A DNA stretch of 64,000 nucleotides from Streptomyces sp. man185 (GCA_002551355.1 NTHE01000003.1:1-64000); one strand, 5' to 3'. Numbered from the stretch's first letter, positions 53,431 to 62,920 are shown. Notes: a model not told the origin generated them from the sequence alone. A program made the numbers and translations.

Positions 53431-53502
53431 ATGGCTGTCGTCGCGATGGGCACTGCCCACAACCGGAAGAGCATCGTTCTCATCTCCGTGGCCACCGGCT
53501 GA
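53431..53502 (+). CDS. Small ORF (23 codons) in the rsgA leader
   Basis: ATG 53431 (or TTG 53428) follows a very strong AGGAGGTGA at 53414-53422. The peptide starts MAVVAMGTAHNRKS and ends ISVATG, with its stop 62 bp before the rsgA start. It has no signal peptide. The strong ribosome-binding site makes translation likely; it may be a leader peptide or simply couple translation. I recognise no family. Confidence 0.5.
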   Translation: MAVVAMGTAHNRKSIVLISVATG

Positions 53503-53564
53503 CTTCACCTCTCTCCTTCCCGCGCCGAGCGCGCGCGCCGGGGCCACCCTGTGAAGGGTTTCCC

Positions 53565-54722
53565 TTGTCTTTCTCGTTTTCTTCCTCCGCTGACTCCTCC
53601 TCGCACCCGCTGACTCCGTACGGCTGGGACGAGGACTGGGCGGCAGCCTTCTCCCCGTACGCCGAGCAGGGGCTCGTGCCGGGACGGGTCGTGCGGGTGG
53701 ACCGCGGTCAGTGCGACGTGATCACCGCCGACGGCACGGTCCGCGCCGACACCGCGTTCGTGGTGCCCCGTGACCCGATGCGGATCGTCTGCACCGGCGA
53801 CTGGGTGGCGCTCGACGCGGCGGGCGGCGACCCGCGCTTCGTCCGTACGCTGCTGCCGCGTCGCACCGCCTTCGTCCGCTCGACCTCGTCGCAGCGGTCC
53901 GACGGCCAAGTGCTCGCCACCAACGTCGACCACATCGCCATCTGCGTCTCGCTCGCCGTCGAGCTGGACCTCGGGCGGGTCGAGCGGTTCCTCGCGCTCG
54001 CCCTGTCCAGCTCCGAGGGCGCCGCGCTGCTGGGCGACGGATCCGGCGAGGAGTACCGGCCCCAGCCGATCGTGGTCCTGACCAAGGCCGATCTGGTGCC
54101 CGACGCGGTCACCCTGTCCCACCTCGTCCAGGACATCGAGGCCATCGCGCCCGGCGTCCAGGTGCTGCCCGTCAGCTCCACCACCGGCGAGGGGCTCGAC
54201 GTCTTCGGGGCCGTCGTCTCCGGCGGCACGAGCGTGCTGCTCGGCATTTCCGGCGCGGGCAAGTCCACCCTCGCCAACACCCTGCTCGGCAGGGAAGCGA
54301 TGGAGGTCCAGGCTTCCCGCGACGTGGACGGCAAGGGTCGGCACACCACCACGACCCGCAATCTCCTGCTCCTGCCGCACGGGGGCGTCCTCATCGACAC
54401 CCCCGGACTCCGCGGGGTCGGCCTGTTCGACGCCGGGACCGGGGTCGGGGAGGTCTTCTCCGAGATCGAGGAGCTTGCGGCGCACTGCCGGTTCCACGAC
54501 TGCGGCCACGAGGCCGAACCGGGGTGCGCCGTCCTCGGCGCGCTGGACGACGGGAGCCTGCCCGAGCGGCGGCTGGAGAGCTACCGCAAGCTGATCCGCG
54601 AGAACCAGCGGATCGTCGCCAAGACCGACGCCCGGGTACGTGCCGAGATCCTGCGGGACTGGAAGCGCAAGGGCGCGGAGGGGCGCGCGGCCATGCAGGC
54701 CAAGCGCGGCCGGGTCCGGTAG
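53565..54722 (+). CDS. rsgA: Ribosome small-subunit GTPase RsgA
   Basis: The 385-residue GTPase helps late 30S maturation. An N-terminal OB-like domain (about 30-110) precedes a circularly permuted GTPase whose motifs occur as G4 (LTKADLV), G1 (GISGAGKST) and G3 (DTPGLRGV). A zinc knuckle follows (CRFHDCGHEAEPGC) and a basic tail (RDWKRKGAEGRAAMQAKRGR). This order is diagnostic. TTG 53565 is the start, with GAAGGG upstream; the Ser-rich N-terminus (SFSFSSSADSSS) is odd but in frame. Confidence 0.93.
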   Translation: MSFSFSSSADSSSHPLTPYGWDEDWAAAFSPYAEQGLVPGRVVRVDRGQCDVITADGTVRADTAFVVPRDPMRIVCTGDWVALDAAGGDPRFVRTLLPRRTAFVRSTSSQRSDGQVLATNVDHIAICVSLAVELDLGRVERFLALALSSSEGAALLGDGSGEEYRPQPIVVLTKADLVPDAVTLSHLVQDIEAIAPGVQVLPVSSTTGEGLDVFGAVVSGGTSVLLGISGAGKSTLANTLLGREAMEVQASRDVDGKGRHTTTTRNLLLLPHGGVLIDTPGLRGVGLFDAGTGVGEVFSEIEELAAHCRFHDCGHEAEPGCAVLGALDDGSLPERRLESYRKLIRENQRIVAKTDARVRAEILRDWKRKGAEGRAAMQAKRGRVR

Positions 54723-54794
54723 GAGCGGACATCGGGTCCGACGTCCGAAAACCGCGAGTGCGGCGGCCCCGGCTGCCGCACACTGGACGGTGTG

Positions 54795-56162
54795 ATGGAC
54801 GAACGGACCCGGTACGAGGCGGTGAGCAGCCGCGACGCACGGTTCGACGGCGCGTTCTTCTTCGCCGTCGTGACCACCGGCATCTACTGCCGGCCGAGCT
54901 GCCCCGCCGTCACGCCCCGACGCGCCAACGTGCGCTTCTACCCCACCGCGGCGGCGGCCCAGGCGGGCGGCTTCCGGGCCTGCCGCCGCTGCCGCCCGGA
55001 CGCCGTGCCCGGCTCCGCCGAGTGGAACGTCCGCGCGGACGTCGTCGGCCGGGCCATGCGCCTGATCGGCGACGGAGTGGTGGACCGCGAAGGCGTTCCC
55101 GGACTCGCCGGGCGGCTCGGCTACAGCGCCCGGCAGGTCCAGCGCCAGCTCAACGCTGAGCTGGGCGCGGGGCCCGTCGCGCTCGCCCGCGCCCAGCGCT
55201 CCCACACCGCCCGGGTGCTCCTCCAGACCACCGGGCTGCCGGTCACCGAGATCGCCTTCGCCGCCGGGTTCGCCAGCGTGCGGCAGTTCAACGACACCAT
55301 CCGGCAGATCTACGCCCGCACCCCCAGCGCCCTGCGCGCCGAAGCGGGTACGGGGCTCGGCGGCGGGCGCCGCGAGGGGCTGCGGGCCGGGGTCCCGCTG
55401 CGGCTCGCCCATCGGGGCCCGTACGCCACCGCCGCCCTGTTCGACCTGCTGGCCGCCGAGGCGGTCGACCGGGTCGAGGAGATGGCGGGGCCGCCCGGCT
55501 CCCGCACGTATCGGCGCACGCTGCGGCTGCCGTACGGCTTCGGGCTCGTCGCGGTCGACGAGGCGTCATCGGGCGGCCCCTGGCTGGAGGCCCGGATCCA
55601 GCTCACCGACCTGCGCGACCTGACCACCGCCGTCCAGCGGGTGCGCCGCCTGTTCGACCTGGACGCCGACCCGTACGCCGTGGACGAGGCGCTGGCCGCC
55701 GATCCCCGGCTCGCCCCGCTGGTTGCCGCCCGCCCCGGGCTGCGCTCGCCGGGCGCGGCCGCCCCGGAGGAGGCCGCAGTGCGGGCCCTGGTGGGGCGCG
55801 CGGACGCCGGGGAGCTGGTCGAGCGGTACGGGAAGGCGCTGGACGTGCCGTGCGGCGGGCTCACCCATGTGTTCCCGGAGCCGGACGTGCTCGCGGGGTC
55901 GGCCGAGGACCCGGCGCTGGCGGCCCTGGCCACCGCGCTCGCCGACGGTCGGCTGCGGCTGGACGCCGGGGCCGACCGGGACGAGGCGGAGCGGACGCTG
56001 CTGACGCTGCCCGGGATCGGCCGGTCCACCGCCGCCCTGATCCGGATGCGGGCGCTCGGCGACCCTGATGTCGACCCCTACGGAACACCGGGCGCGGACC
56101 GGTGGCGGCCGTGGCGCTCCTACGCCGTACGCCACCTGGAAGCGGCGGGGCAGCGGTCCTGA
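54795..56162 (+). CDS. Ada-AlkA fusion with an incomplete glycosylase domain
   Basis: The 455-residue protein has an Ada methyl-phosphotriester domain with zinc/acceptor cysteines C32, C36, C63, C66, spaced exactly as in E. coli Ada (38, 42, 69, 72). An AraC HTH (about 80-180: LAGRLGYSARQVQRQLNAEL, ITEIAFAAGFASVRQFND-like) follows, then an AlkA N-terminal domain and a shortened HhH glycosylase domain. In the last, the usual RAVLGQQVS region is missing and the hairpin reads LPGIGRSTA. The segment with the catalytic Asp (normally FLPTDLGVR) is reduced to DPDVDPYGTPGADRWRPW. Glycosylase activity is doubtful; the damage-sensing/regulatory half looks intact. ATG 54795. Confidence 0.88.
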   Translation: MDERTRYEAVSSRDARFDGAFFFAVVTTGIYCRPSCPAVTPRRANVRFYPTAAAAQAGGFRACRRCRPDAVPGSAEWNVRADVVGRAMRLIGDGVVDREGVPGLAGRLGYSARQVQRQLNAELGAGPVALARAQRSHTARVLLQTTGLPVTEIAFAAGFASVRQFNDTIRQIYARTPSALRAEAGTGLGGGRREGLRAGVPLRLAHRGPYATAALFDLLAAEAVDRVEEMAGPPGSRTYRRTLRLPYGFGLVAVDEASSGGPWLEARIQLTDLRDLTTAVQRVRRLFDLDADPYAVDEALAADPRLAPLVAARPGLRSPGAAAPEEAAVRALVGRADAGELVERYGKALDVPCGGLTHVFPEPDVLAGSAEDPALAALATALADGRLRLDAGADRDEAERTLLTLPGIGRSTAALIRMRALGDPDVDPYGTPGADRWRPWRSYAVRHLEAAGQRS

Positions 56163-56206
56163 GCCGAATCGGTCCTGAGCCGAACCGGGCCGGCGAAGGC
56201 CCCCGG

Positions 56207-56689
56207 TCAGCCCCAGAGCACCGCGCCCAGCCAGGCGCCCGCCACCAACAGACAGCAGAACAGCTCCACCAGCACCGCGTAGCCCGTCGCCCGCATCACC
56301 GAGCGCACCGACGCCCAGCCCGCGCCCCGACTGCCCAGCCGCAGCCGTTCCGCGCCGAAGACGCCCCCCACGTACCCGAGGATCCCGCCCACCACGGGCA
56401 CCACGAAGAACCCCACGATCCCCGCGACCCCGCCGATCATCAACGTTCGGCGGGGCGCCCCCGACTCACCCGGGCGGCGCGGCGGCAGCAGCGGTTTGAG
56501 GGCCTGGTTCAGCAGCATCAGCCCCGTCGCGCCGATCAGGACGCCCCAGGCGGCCGGCGACATGTCGGTGAGCGCCCACCACAGCAGCGCCGCCCAGACG
56601 ATCGCCTGACCCGGCACGCCCGGCACCAGCACCCCGACCAGGCCCAGCAGCATGACCAGGCCGACGGCGACGAGCTGCCACACACTCAT
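56207..56689 (-). CDS. DUF456 family membrane protein
   Basis: The 160-residue protein has four hydrophobic segments (residues about 5-35, 45-65, 85-115, 135-158) and the DUF456 pattern MSVWQLVAVGLVMLLGLVGV with PGVPGQAIVWAALLWWA and Gly-rich GFFVVPVVGGILGYVGGVFG. Function unknown. Converges on the Ada-AlkA gene with a weak GC hairpin between; the next minus-strand gene upstream is the LuxR-type regulator's 3' end, 95 bp away. Confidence 0.88.
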   Translation of the reverse strand: MSVWQLVAVGLVMLLGLVGVLVPGVPGQAIVWAALLWWALTDMSPAAWGVLIGATGLMLLNQALKPLLPPRRPGESGAPRRTLMIGGVAGIVGFFVVPVVGGILGYVGGVFGAERLRLGSRGAGWASVRSVMRATGYAVLVELFCCLLVAGAWLGAVLWG

Positions 56690-56783
56690 CTGACCAGCCT
56701 GCCGGAGAGTGCCCCGATCCGCCCGTCAGCGCACCCCGTCCACCTGCTTCGACCTGCGCCGATGCCGCTTCGGGCCGCAGATC

Positions 56784-57797
56784 TCAGGCCTTGTGCCGCA
56801 GGCCTCGGGCCGGTTCGGTACGGGCCACCCAGCCACGCTCGTACGCATGCCAGCCCAGCTGGAGCCGCGTCGAGACCCCGGTCAGCTCCATCAGGCCCTT
56901 GACCCGGCGCTGCACCGTCCGCAGCCCCAGATCCAGCTGCTTGGCCACACTGGCGTCCGTCAGTCCCGCCAGCAGCAGCGACAGGATCTCCAGGTCCGTC
57001 GGCTCCGGCCCGACCCCGTCCTCGCGCACCCCGCCGCCGCCCTCGCCCAGCCGCAGCGGCATCGCCTCCCGCCACACCGCCTCGAAGAGGCCCATCAGCG
57101 ACTCCAGCAGACCGCTGGCGTGCACGACCAGGGCGGCGGGCTCCTCGCCGCGACCGGTCAGCGGGACCATCGCGAGGCTCCCGTCGGCGACCACCAGCTT
57201 CGTCGGCACCCGGTCCACCACCCGGCACTGCTCGTCCCGGCTCAGCGCCGCCGACAGCTCCAGGATCCCGTACGGCGTCGACAACACCTCCCGCTCGACC
57301 ACCACCCGGTAGCTCACCCCGCGCGAGGCGGCCCGCTCCTCGGACTCGTTCTCCATCCCGGTCACCGCGATCGGTTTGCCCGTCACCAGGGCGCACACCT
57401 CGGACACCGCCCCCAGCTGCAGCTGGTGGAAGCGCTGCGCGACGGCGCTCGCCCCCGTCACCACCTCCACCAGGTCGTGCACCGCCGGTTCGCTCGCCTC
57501 GGCCCGGTACTCCTCGGCGAGCAGCGCGGACGCCAGCTCCGCCTGCTCCAGCTCGTGCCGCTGCTGGATCAGCAGCGCGCCGAGCGCCACCCCGGGCGGC
57601 GCCGCCACCCAGCGGCCAGGACGGGCCGAGGACTGGGCGGCCAGGCCCTGCTGCTCCAGCCGTCGCAGCACGCGTTCGGCGTCCGCCTCGGGAAGCGCCA
57701 GCCGGTGTGCGAGATCGGTGAGCTCAGCGGCTCCCGCCGCGACGAGCGCGCGGTACGCGGTCTCCTGTCTCTCGTCGAGACCTATGGCCCCCAGCAT
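56784..57797 (-). CDS. TrmB/LuxR-type transcriptional regulator
   Basis: The 337-residue protein has an N-terminal TrmB-like winged helix (MLGAIGLDERQETAYRALVA, LTDLAHRLALPEADAERVLR), a central ligand-type region, and a C-terminal LuxR HTH (TDLEILSLLLAGLTDASVAK, LDLGLRTVQRRVKGLMELTG). Streptomyces has many such proteins beside secreted-peptidase genes; here the divergent neighbour is a truncated S8 peptidase. ATG 57797 has GGAGGTCGGAGA upstream. It probably binds the dyad at 57954-57989. Confidence 0.88.
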   Translation of the reverse strand: MLGAIGLDERQETAYRALVAAGAAELTDLAHRLALPEADAERVLRRLEQQGLAAQSSARPGRWVAAPPGVALGALLIQQRHELEQAELASALLAEEYRAEASEPAVHDLVEVVTGASAVAQRFHQLQLGAVSEVCALVTGKPIAVTGMENESEERAASRGVSYRVVVEREVLSTPYGILELSAALSRDEQCRVVDRVPTKLVVADGSLAMVPLTGRGEEPAALVVHASGLLESLMGLFEAVWREAMPLRLGEGGGGVREDGVGPEPTDLEILSLLLAGLTDASVAKQLDLGLRTVQRRVKGLMELTGVSTRLQLGWHAYERGWVARTEPARGLRHKA

Positions 57798-57953
57798 TCT
57801 CCGACCTCCCCGGACGTGGTGATCGCGCATCGCGGCGCTCCTGCGGCGGGTCCCGGGTGGCGGGAAAGGGCCACGGCGTAAACCCGCCGCCGACATCATC
57901 CCCCGTACCCCTGGCCCCTCTGCCACTGTGGCGCCACCGCAGCACCAACAACC

Positions 57954-57989
57954 TCCGGAATGAAGCCCCTTGGGTTGCTTCGTTCCGGA
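57954..57989. promoter_or_regulatory. Dyad operator upstream of the S8 peptidase remnant
   Basis: TCCGGAATGAAGC ... GCTTCGTTCCGGA forms a 13-bp inverted repeat (one mismatch, G-T pairable) with a 10-nt centre. It sits 18-53 bp upstream of the peptidase ATG and about 157 bp from the divergent regulator start. Confidence 0.6.
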
Positions 57990-58006
57990 TTGACCTGGGG
58001 AGAGCG

Positions 58007-59057
58007 ATGCGCCCGATATCGCGTACGGCACTCGGAGCGGCGACCGCCGCCGTTCCCGGAGGGCGGCCAGATCACCTCGGCCCGCACCTACCGGGTCCAG
58101 GACAAGAAGCTCGGCTCGGTCGTCTCCACCCATGAATCCATGGGCGTGGCGACCGACTTCATCGACACGCTCCTCGTCACCCGCCCCTACGGCGCGACCT
58201 ACAGCGCGTCCTCCCTCGCCCTGGTCGCCGCCCCCGGAAAGCGCACCGAGTTCTACACGGCGGGGGACACCGTCTGGCAGAGGATGCTCTCCTCCAGCTT
58301 CCCCTGGGGCGAGCTGATGACGGGCGACGCCCGTACGTACCAAGCAGGCCGGGCCACGACGGAGGAGCGGTACCGGGGCCTCCTGGTCCCCGGCGCCCCG
58401 CGCGACGCCAAGGGCGAGGAGGCGCTCGCCGGTGAACGGCAGGGCGATCTGATCGGCGTCGCCCCCGCCTTCATGACCGACTCCGGACACGTGGGCCAGC
58501 AGGGCTCGTTCGGAGACATCGGCGGTATGCGGCTCACGCGTGAGGGCGAAGTCGTCGGCGAGAGCGGCTACCCGTTCGGTGTCTTCACCGTGCCCGCCGA
58601 GGACGCCGCGTACGAACTCACCCTGATGACCACGAAGATCGGCTCGCCCGCGGCGGTCTGGAAGCGGTCCACGCAGACGGAGACCACCTGGGGATTCCGT
58701 TCCGAGCGGAGGCCGGAAGTGGAGTCGCAGGGGCTCCCGCTGCTCTTCCCGCGCTACGACGTGCCGTCCGACGGAATGAAGACGGTGCCCGCGAAGAACG
58801 GTCAGCGGATCGGACTCGACGTGACCGGGCACGCCGGATACACCCCCGGCGAACTCACCGGCGCGAAGGTCTCGTTCAGCTACGACGGCGGCGAGACCTG
58901 GCACGCGGCCACCACCGCCCACCAGGGCGGCCACTGGACCGTGACCGTCGACCACGCGGACGGGACCGGAAAGTCCGTCACCCTGCGGACGGAGCTGAGT
59001 GACGCTAACGGCAACTCCGTCGTCCAGACCGTCGACGACGCGTACGTCGTGCGCTGA
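58007..59057 (+). pseudogene. Large S8 peptidase gene reduced to signal start and C-terminus
   Basis: ATG 58007, behind GGGGAGAG, starts a signal-peptide-like MRPISRTALGAATAAV. At about 58050 the sequence jumps to another frame encoding QITSARTYRVQDKKLG onward, about 335 residues of the C-terminal region of large Streptomyces S8 peptidases (LVTRPYGATYSASSLALVAA, then SYDGGETWHAAT in a beta-sandwich end). The protease domain with Asp/His/Ser is absent and the two parts are out of frame, so a large internal deletion is the simplest reading. An in-frame start at 57960 could still make a non-secreted fragment. Confidence 0.75.
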
Positions 59058-59254
59058 GAGGCCGGCACGGAAAGCCGCTGAACCGGTGATCGGCTGAGCA
59101 TATGGACGGCTGAAACGCCGAGATGCCGATCACTCCGACCGGTTCGCCGGGCGTCCTTCCCGTGGGGGGTGGGGCCGCCCGGCGGACCCCATTTACGGGC
59201 CACTTTTTCTCGTTGCCCCGTTTTCGGGCCGCCTTCGCGGTGGACAATAAGGGC

Positions 59255-61066
59255 ATGAGTCAGCAGGGGGAGAAGCCCGCCGCCCATGAGGACGACTGGT
59301 GGCGCAAGCTGTACGACGAGTCCGCGCCGGACACCGGTCCCAGCCGCGCGGCCGACAGCCTCGACGACCGCTTCGACTCCGTGTCGGGCACGGTGGGCGG
59401 GCCGGTGGGCGACCACCGGGACACCGTGCACGAGACCGTCCGGGATCCGTACGCGGAGGCGTACGAGGACCCGTTCGCGGACCGCTACGAGGAACCGGAC
59501 GCCGACCGCTACGAGGCCCCGTACACGGATACGTACCGGCTGCCTGAGCAGAGCCGGTCCGTGGCTGCGCAGCGGGAACCGGCTCAGGATGAGGCCCGGG
59601 ACCCGGCTGTGGTGGTCCCGGATCCGGAGCCGGTAGTGGCCCCGGTGCCGGACCCGGCCGTTGCTCCGGTGCCGGCTCCGGCGGTGGTCCCGGACCCGTC
59701 GCCGCCCCCGGCCGCCACTTCCGTGCCGCCGCCTCCGTCCGCCACTCCCGCACCGCCGTCGCTTCCGTCCTCCACCCCCGTGCCGCCGCCTCCGGCCGCC
59801 TCTCCCGCACCGCCGTCGCTTCCGTCCTCCACCCCCGTACCGCCGCCGCCCGTGCCGCCGCCTCCGGCCGCCGCTCCCGTACCGCCCCCACCCCCGCCCG
59901 TGTCGCCCCCGGCCTCTCCTCCGGCCGCGCCCCGAACCACCGTCTTCCCCGCGCCCTGGGAAGCGCCCGCCGGGCAGCCGGGGCCCCGGACGTTCGCCGC
60001 GCCGCGCGTGCCGGAGCAGCCCGAGCCGGACGCGGTGGCCCTCGCACCCGACCCCAGTGCCCTGCACGAACTGCCGCCGGATCCCGCGGCCGGCGCCGAC
60101 GCACGGCCCGCCGTCCGGCATCTCGGGGACCGGCCGCCCACCTACGACGCCGAACCCGCCGCCCTGCCCTCCGCCACCTCGGAGAATCTGGACGGCCTCG
60201 TCCCCGACACCGTCCTGGACGGCGCGCGCTACGGGACGTACACCCTGCGCGCCGCCTCCGTGCGCGGCGACTCCGCCCGCTTCCGCGGAGAACCCCGGCG
60301 CGACGGGCTGCTCACCGCCCGTTTCGGGGCCGCCGAGAGCGCCCTCGTCCTCGTCGCCGTCGCCGGGGGCCGACGGGACGGCGAGGCCGCGCACCTCGCC
60401 GCGGCCGACGCCTGCCGCTGGATCGGCGGGGCCGTCGCCCGCAGCCACCTGCGGCTCTCCGAGGACATAAGAGCCGGCCGCCGGGGCGACCTGAAGTCCG
60501 GGCTGCACCGGCTCACCGACCGTACGTACGGCAAGCTGCGCGCCCGTGCCGCCGAACTCGGCGTCGAACCGGACGCGTACACCGCGAGCCTCCGCTGCCT
60601 CCTGCTGTCCGCCGACCCCGACTGCCGCACCCGGGTCTTCTTCGGCGTTGGCAGCGGCGGCCTCTTCCGCCTCCGCGACGGACTCTGGCAGGACCTGGAG
60701 CCCTTCCTCCCGGAGGGCGCCGCCCCGCTGCCGGGCGACGCGCAGGAGGAGGGCCCGGACGGGGACCGGCTCACCATGGACCTCCAGATCACCGGGCCCC
60801 CGTCCCCGAACGCCGAGGGACCGCCGCAGCCGCCTGCCGAGCCCTTCCGGTTCCGGGCCTCCGTGGCGCGCCCCGGCGACACGCTGATGCTGTGCAGCAA
60901 CGGACTCGCCGAGCCGATGCGCGGCGAGGCGGCGCTCCCCGGCGAGCTCGCCGAGCGCTGGGGGAGCGAAGGGCCGCCCGGTCTCTCCGCCTTCCTCGCC
61001 GACACCCAGCTCCGTATCAAGGGGTACGCCGACGACCGCACCTGCGCCGCCGTCTGGGAGGCGTAA
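59255..61066 (+). CDS. Proline-rich protein with C-terminal PP2C-like phosphatase domain
   Basis: The 603-residue protein has an acidic N-terminus (MSQQGEKPAAHEDDWWRKLY), repeated DPYAEAYEDPFADRYEEP, then about 120 residues of Pro/Ala/Val (VPPPPAASPAPPSLPSSTP twice). A PP2C-type domain (about 315-603) follows: LDGARYGTYTLRAASVRGDS, AGGRRDGEAAHLAAADA, PGDTLMLCSNGLAEPM and a final ADDRTCAAVW. The usual DGxGG metal motif is altered (VAVAGGRRDGEA), so phosphatase activity is uncertain. ATG 59255 is the recognised family start, with GACAAT seven bases upstream and no spaced Shine-Dalgarno. Confidence 0.82.
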   Translation: MSQQGEKPAAHEDDWWRKLYDESAPDTGPSRAADSLDDRFDSVSGTVGGPVGDHRDTVHETVRDPYAEAYEDPFADRYEEPDADRYEAPYTDTYRLPEQSRSVAAQREPAQDEARDPAVVVPDPEPVVAPVPDPAVAPVPAPAVVPDPSPPPAATSVPPPPSATPAPPSLPSSTPVPPPPAASPAPPSLPSSTPVPPPPVPPPPAAAPVPPPPPPVSPPASPPAAPRTTVFPAPWEAPAGQPGPRTFAAPRVPEQPEPDAVALAPDPSALHELPPDPAAGADARPAVRHLGDRPPTYDAEPAALPSATSENLDGLVPDTVLDGARYGTYTLRAASVRGDSARFRGEPRRDGLLTARFGAAESALVLVAVAGGRRDGEAAHLAAADACRWIGGAVARSHLRLSEDIRAGRRGDLKSGLHRLTDRTYGKLRARAAELGVEPDAYTASLRCLLLSADPDCRTRVFFGVGSGGLFRLRDGLWQDLEPFLPEGAAPLPGDAQEEGPDGDRLTMDLQITGPPSPNAEGPPQPPAEPFRFRASVARPGDTLMLCSNGLAEPMRGEAALPGELAERWGSEGPPGLSAFLADTQLRIKGYADDRTCAAVWEA

Positions 61067-61177
61067 CCGCGCGCCCCGTGGGTTGATGGATTCCGGAGCC
61101 GGCGGAACGGTGTTTCGCCGCTCCGGTCCCCGGACAACCGAAGTGCACGGAGCACGGGCAAGGAAGGGCGCGCACCC

Positions 61178-62920
61178 ATGGCCAAGCAGAACGTGGCGGA
61201 GCAGTTCGTCGACATCCTCGCCAGGGCGGGCGTCAAGCGCCTGTACGGCGTCGTCGGCGACAGCCTGAACCCCGTCGTGGACGCCATCCGGCGTAACTCG
61301 GCCATCGACTGGATCCACGTCCGCCACGAGGAGACCGCCGCCTTCGCGGCCGGGGCCGAAGCGCAGGTCACCGGCTCGCTCGCGGCCTGCGCCGGCTCCT
61401 GCGGGCCGGGCAACCTGCACCTGATCAACGGCCTGTACGACGCGCACCGCTCCATGGCGCCGGTGCTGGCCCTCGCCTCGCACATCCCCTCCGGCGAGAT
61501 CGGCCTCGGCTACTTCCAGGCGACCCATCCGGAGCTGCTGTTCCAGGAGTGCAGCCACTACAACGAGATGATCTCCAACCCGGAGCAGATGCCGAGGCTG
61601 CTCCAGACGGCGATCCAGCACGCCATCGGGCGGGGCGGCGTCAGTGTCGTCACCATGCCGGGCGACATCGCCTCCAAGCCCGCCCCCGAGAAGTCCATCG
61701 AGCACGCCCTCGTCACCGCGCGGCCGACCGTACGGCCCGGCGACGAGGAGATCGACAAGCTCTGCCGCATGGTGGACGAGGCCAAACGGGTGACGCTGTT
61801 CTGCGGCAGCGGCACGGCCGGGGCCCACGCCGAGGTCATGGAGTTCGCCGAGAAGATCAAGTCCCCGGTCGGGCACGCGCTGCGCGGCAAGGAGTGGATC
61901 CAGTACGACAATCCGTTCGACGTCGGGATGAGCGGGCTGCTCGGTTACGGTGCCGCGTACGAGGCGACGCACGAGTGCGACCTCCTCATCCTGCTCGGCA
62001 CGGACTTCCCGTACAACGCCTTCCTCCCGGACGATGTGAAGATCGTCCAGGTCGATGTGCGCCCCGAACACCTCGGCCGCCGCTCCAAGCTCGACCTCGC
62101 GGTCTGGGGCGATGTGCGCGAGACGCTGCGCTGTCTGACGCCCCGGGTGAAGCCCAAGTCCGACCGCAAGTTCCTCGACCGGATGCTGAAGAAGCACGCG
62201 AACGCCCTGGAGGGGGTGGTCAAGGCCTACACCCGCAAGGTCGAGAAGCACGTCCCGATCCACCCCGAGTACGTCGCCTCCGTGCTGGACGAGATGGCCG
62301 ACGAGGACGCCGTGTTCACCGTCGACACCGGCATGAACAACGTCTGGGCCGCCCGCTATCTGACCCCCAACGGCAAGCGCAGGGTGATCGGCTCGTTCAG
62401 CCACGGCTCGATGGCCAACGCCCTGCCGCAGGCGATCGGCGCCCAGTTCACCGACCTGAACCGGCAGGTCGTCGCGATGTCCGGGGACGGCGGATTCTCC
62501 ATGCTGATGGGAGACTTCCTCACCCTGGTCCAGTACGACCTGCCGGTGAAGGTCGTCCTGTTCAACAACTCCTCTCTCGGCATGGTCGAGTTGGAGATGC
62601 TGGTGGCGGGCCTGCCGTCGTACGGGACGACCAACGCGAACACCGACTACGCCGCCATCGCCCGTGCGTCCGGCGCCTACGGCGTCCGCGTGGAGAAGCC
62701 CAAGCAGTTGCAGGGCGCGCTCAAGGACGCGTTCAAGCACAAGGGGCCCGCGCTCGTCGACGTCGTCACCGACCCCAACGCGCTCTCCATCCCGCCGAAG
62801 ATCAGCGCCGACATGGTCACCGGCTTCGCGCTCTCCGCCAGCAAGATCGTGCTGGACGGCGGAGTGGGCCGGATGCTCCAGATGGCCCGCTCCAACCTCC
62901 GTAACGTGCCGCGCCCTTGA
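61178..62920 (+). CDS. poxB: Pyruvate dehydrogenase (quinone) / pyruvate oxidase
   Basis: The 580-residue ThDP/FAD enzyme decarboxylates pyruvate to acetate with electrons to quinone at the membrane. The ThDP-activating Glu is in HVRHEETAAFAAGAEA. The C-terminal ThDP/Mg motif is GDGGFSMLMGDFLTLVQYDL ending in VLFNN. The middle FAD domain has VDVRPEHLGRR. The C-terminal tail (LDGGVGRMLQMARSNL) resembles the amphipathic lipid-binding helix of PoxB. ATG 61178 has AAGGAAGGG further upstream (about 11 nt). Confidence 0.92.
   Translation: MAKQNVAEQFVDILARAGVKRLYGVVGDSLNPVVDAIRRNSAIDWIHVRHEETAAFAAGAEAQVTGSLAACAGSCGPGNLHLINGLYDAHRSMAPVLALASHIPSGEIGLGYFQATHPELLFQECSHYNEMISNPEQMPRLLQTAIQHAIGRGGVSVVTMPGDIASKPAPEKSIEHALVTARPTVRPGDEEIDKLCRMVDEAKRVTLFCGSGTAGAHAEVMEFAEKIKSPVGHALRGKEWIQYDNPFDVGMSGLLGYGAAYEATHECDLLILLGTDFPYNAFLPDDVKIVQVDVRPEHLGRRSKLDLAVWGDVRETLRCLTPRVKPKSDRKFLDRMLKKHANALEGVVKAYTRKVEKHVPIHPEYVASVLDEMADEDAVFTVDTGMNNVWAARYLTPNGKRRVIGSFSHGSMANALPQAIGAQFTDLNRQVVAMSGDGGFSMLMGDFLTLVQYDLPVKVVLFNNSSLGMVELEMLVAGLPSYGTTNANTDYAAIARASGAYGVRVEKPKQLQGALKDAFKHKGPALVDVVTDPNALSIPPKISADMVTGFALSASKIVLDGGVGRMLQMARSNLRNVPRP

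Noticed and set aside
58880..62740. 1286-codon open frame on the minus strand
   Set aside because: It is antisense to the PP2C-like gene and poxB, both of which have clear family motifs. Its translation is Arg/Gly/His-rich low complexity, as expected from the complementary strand of GC-rich coding DNA.
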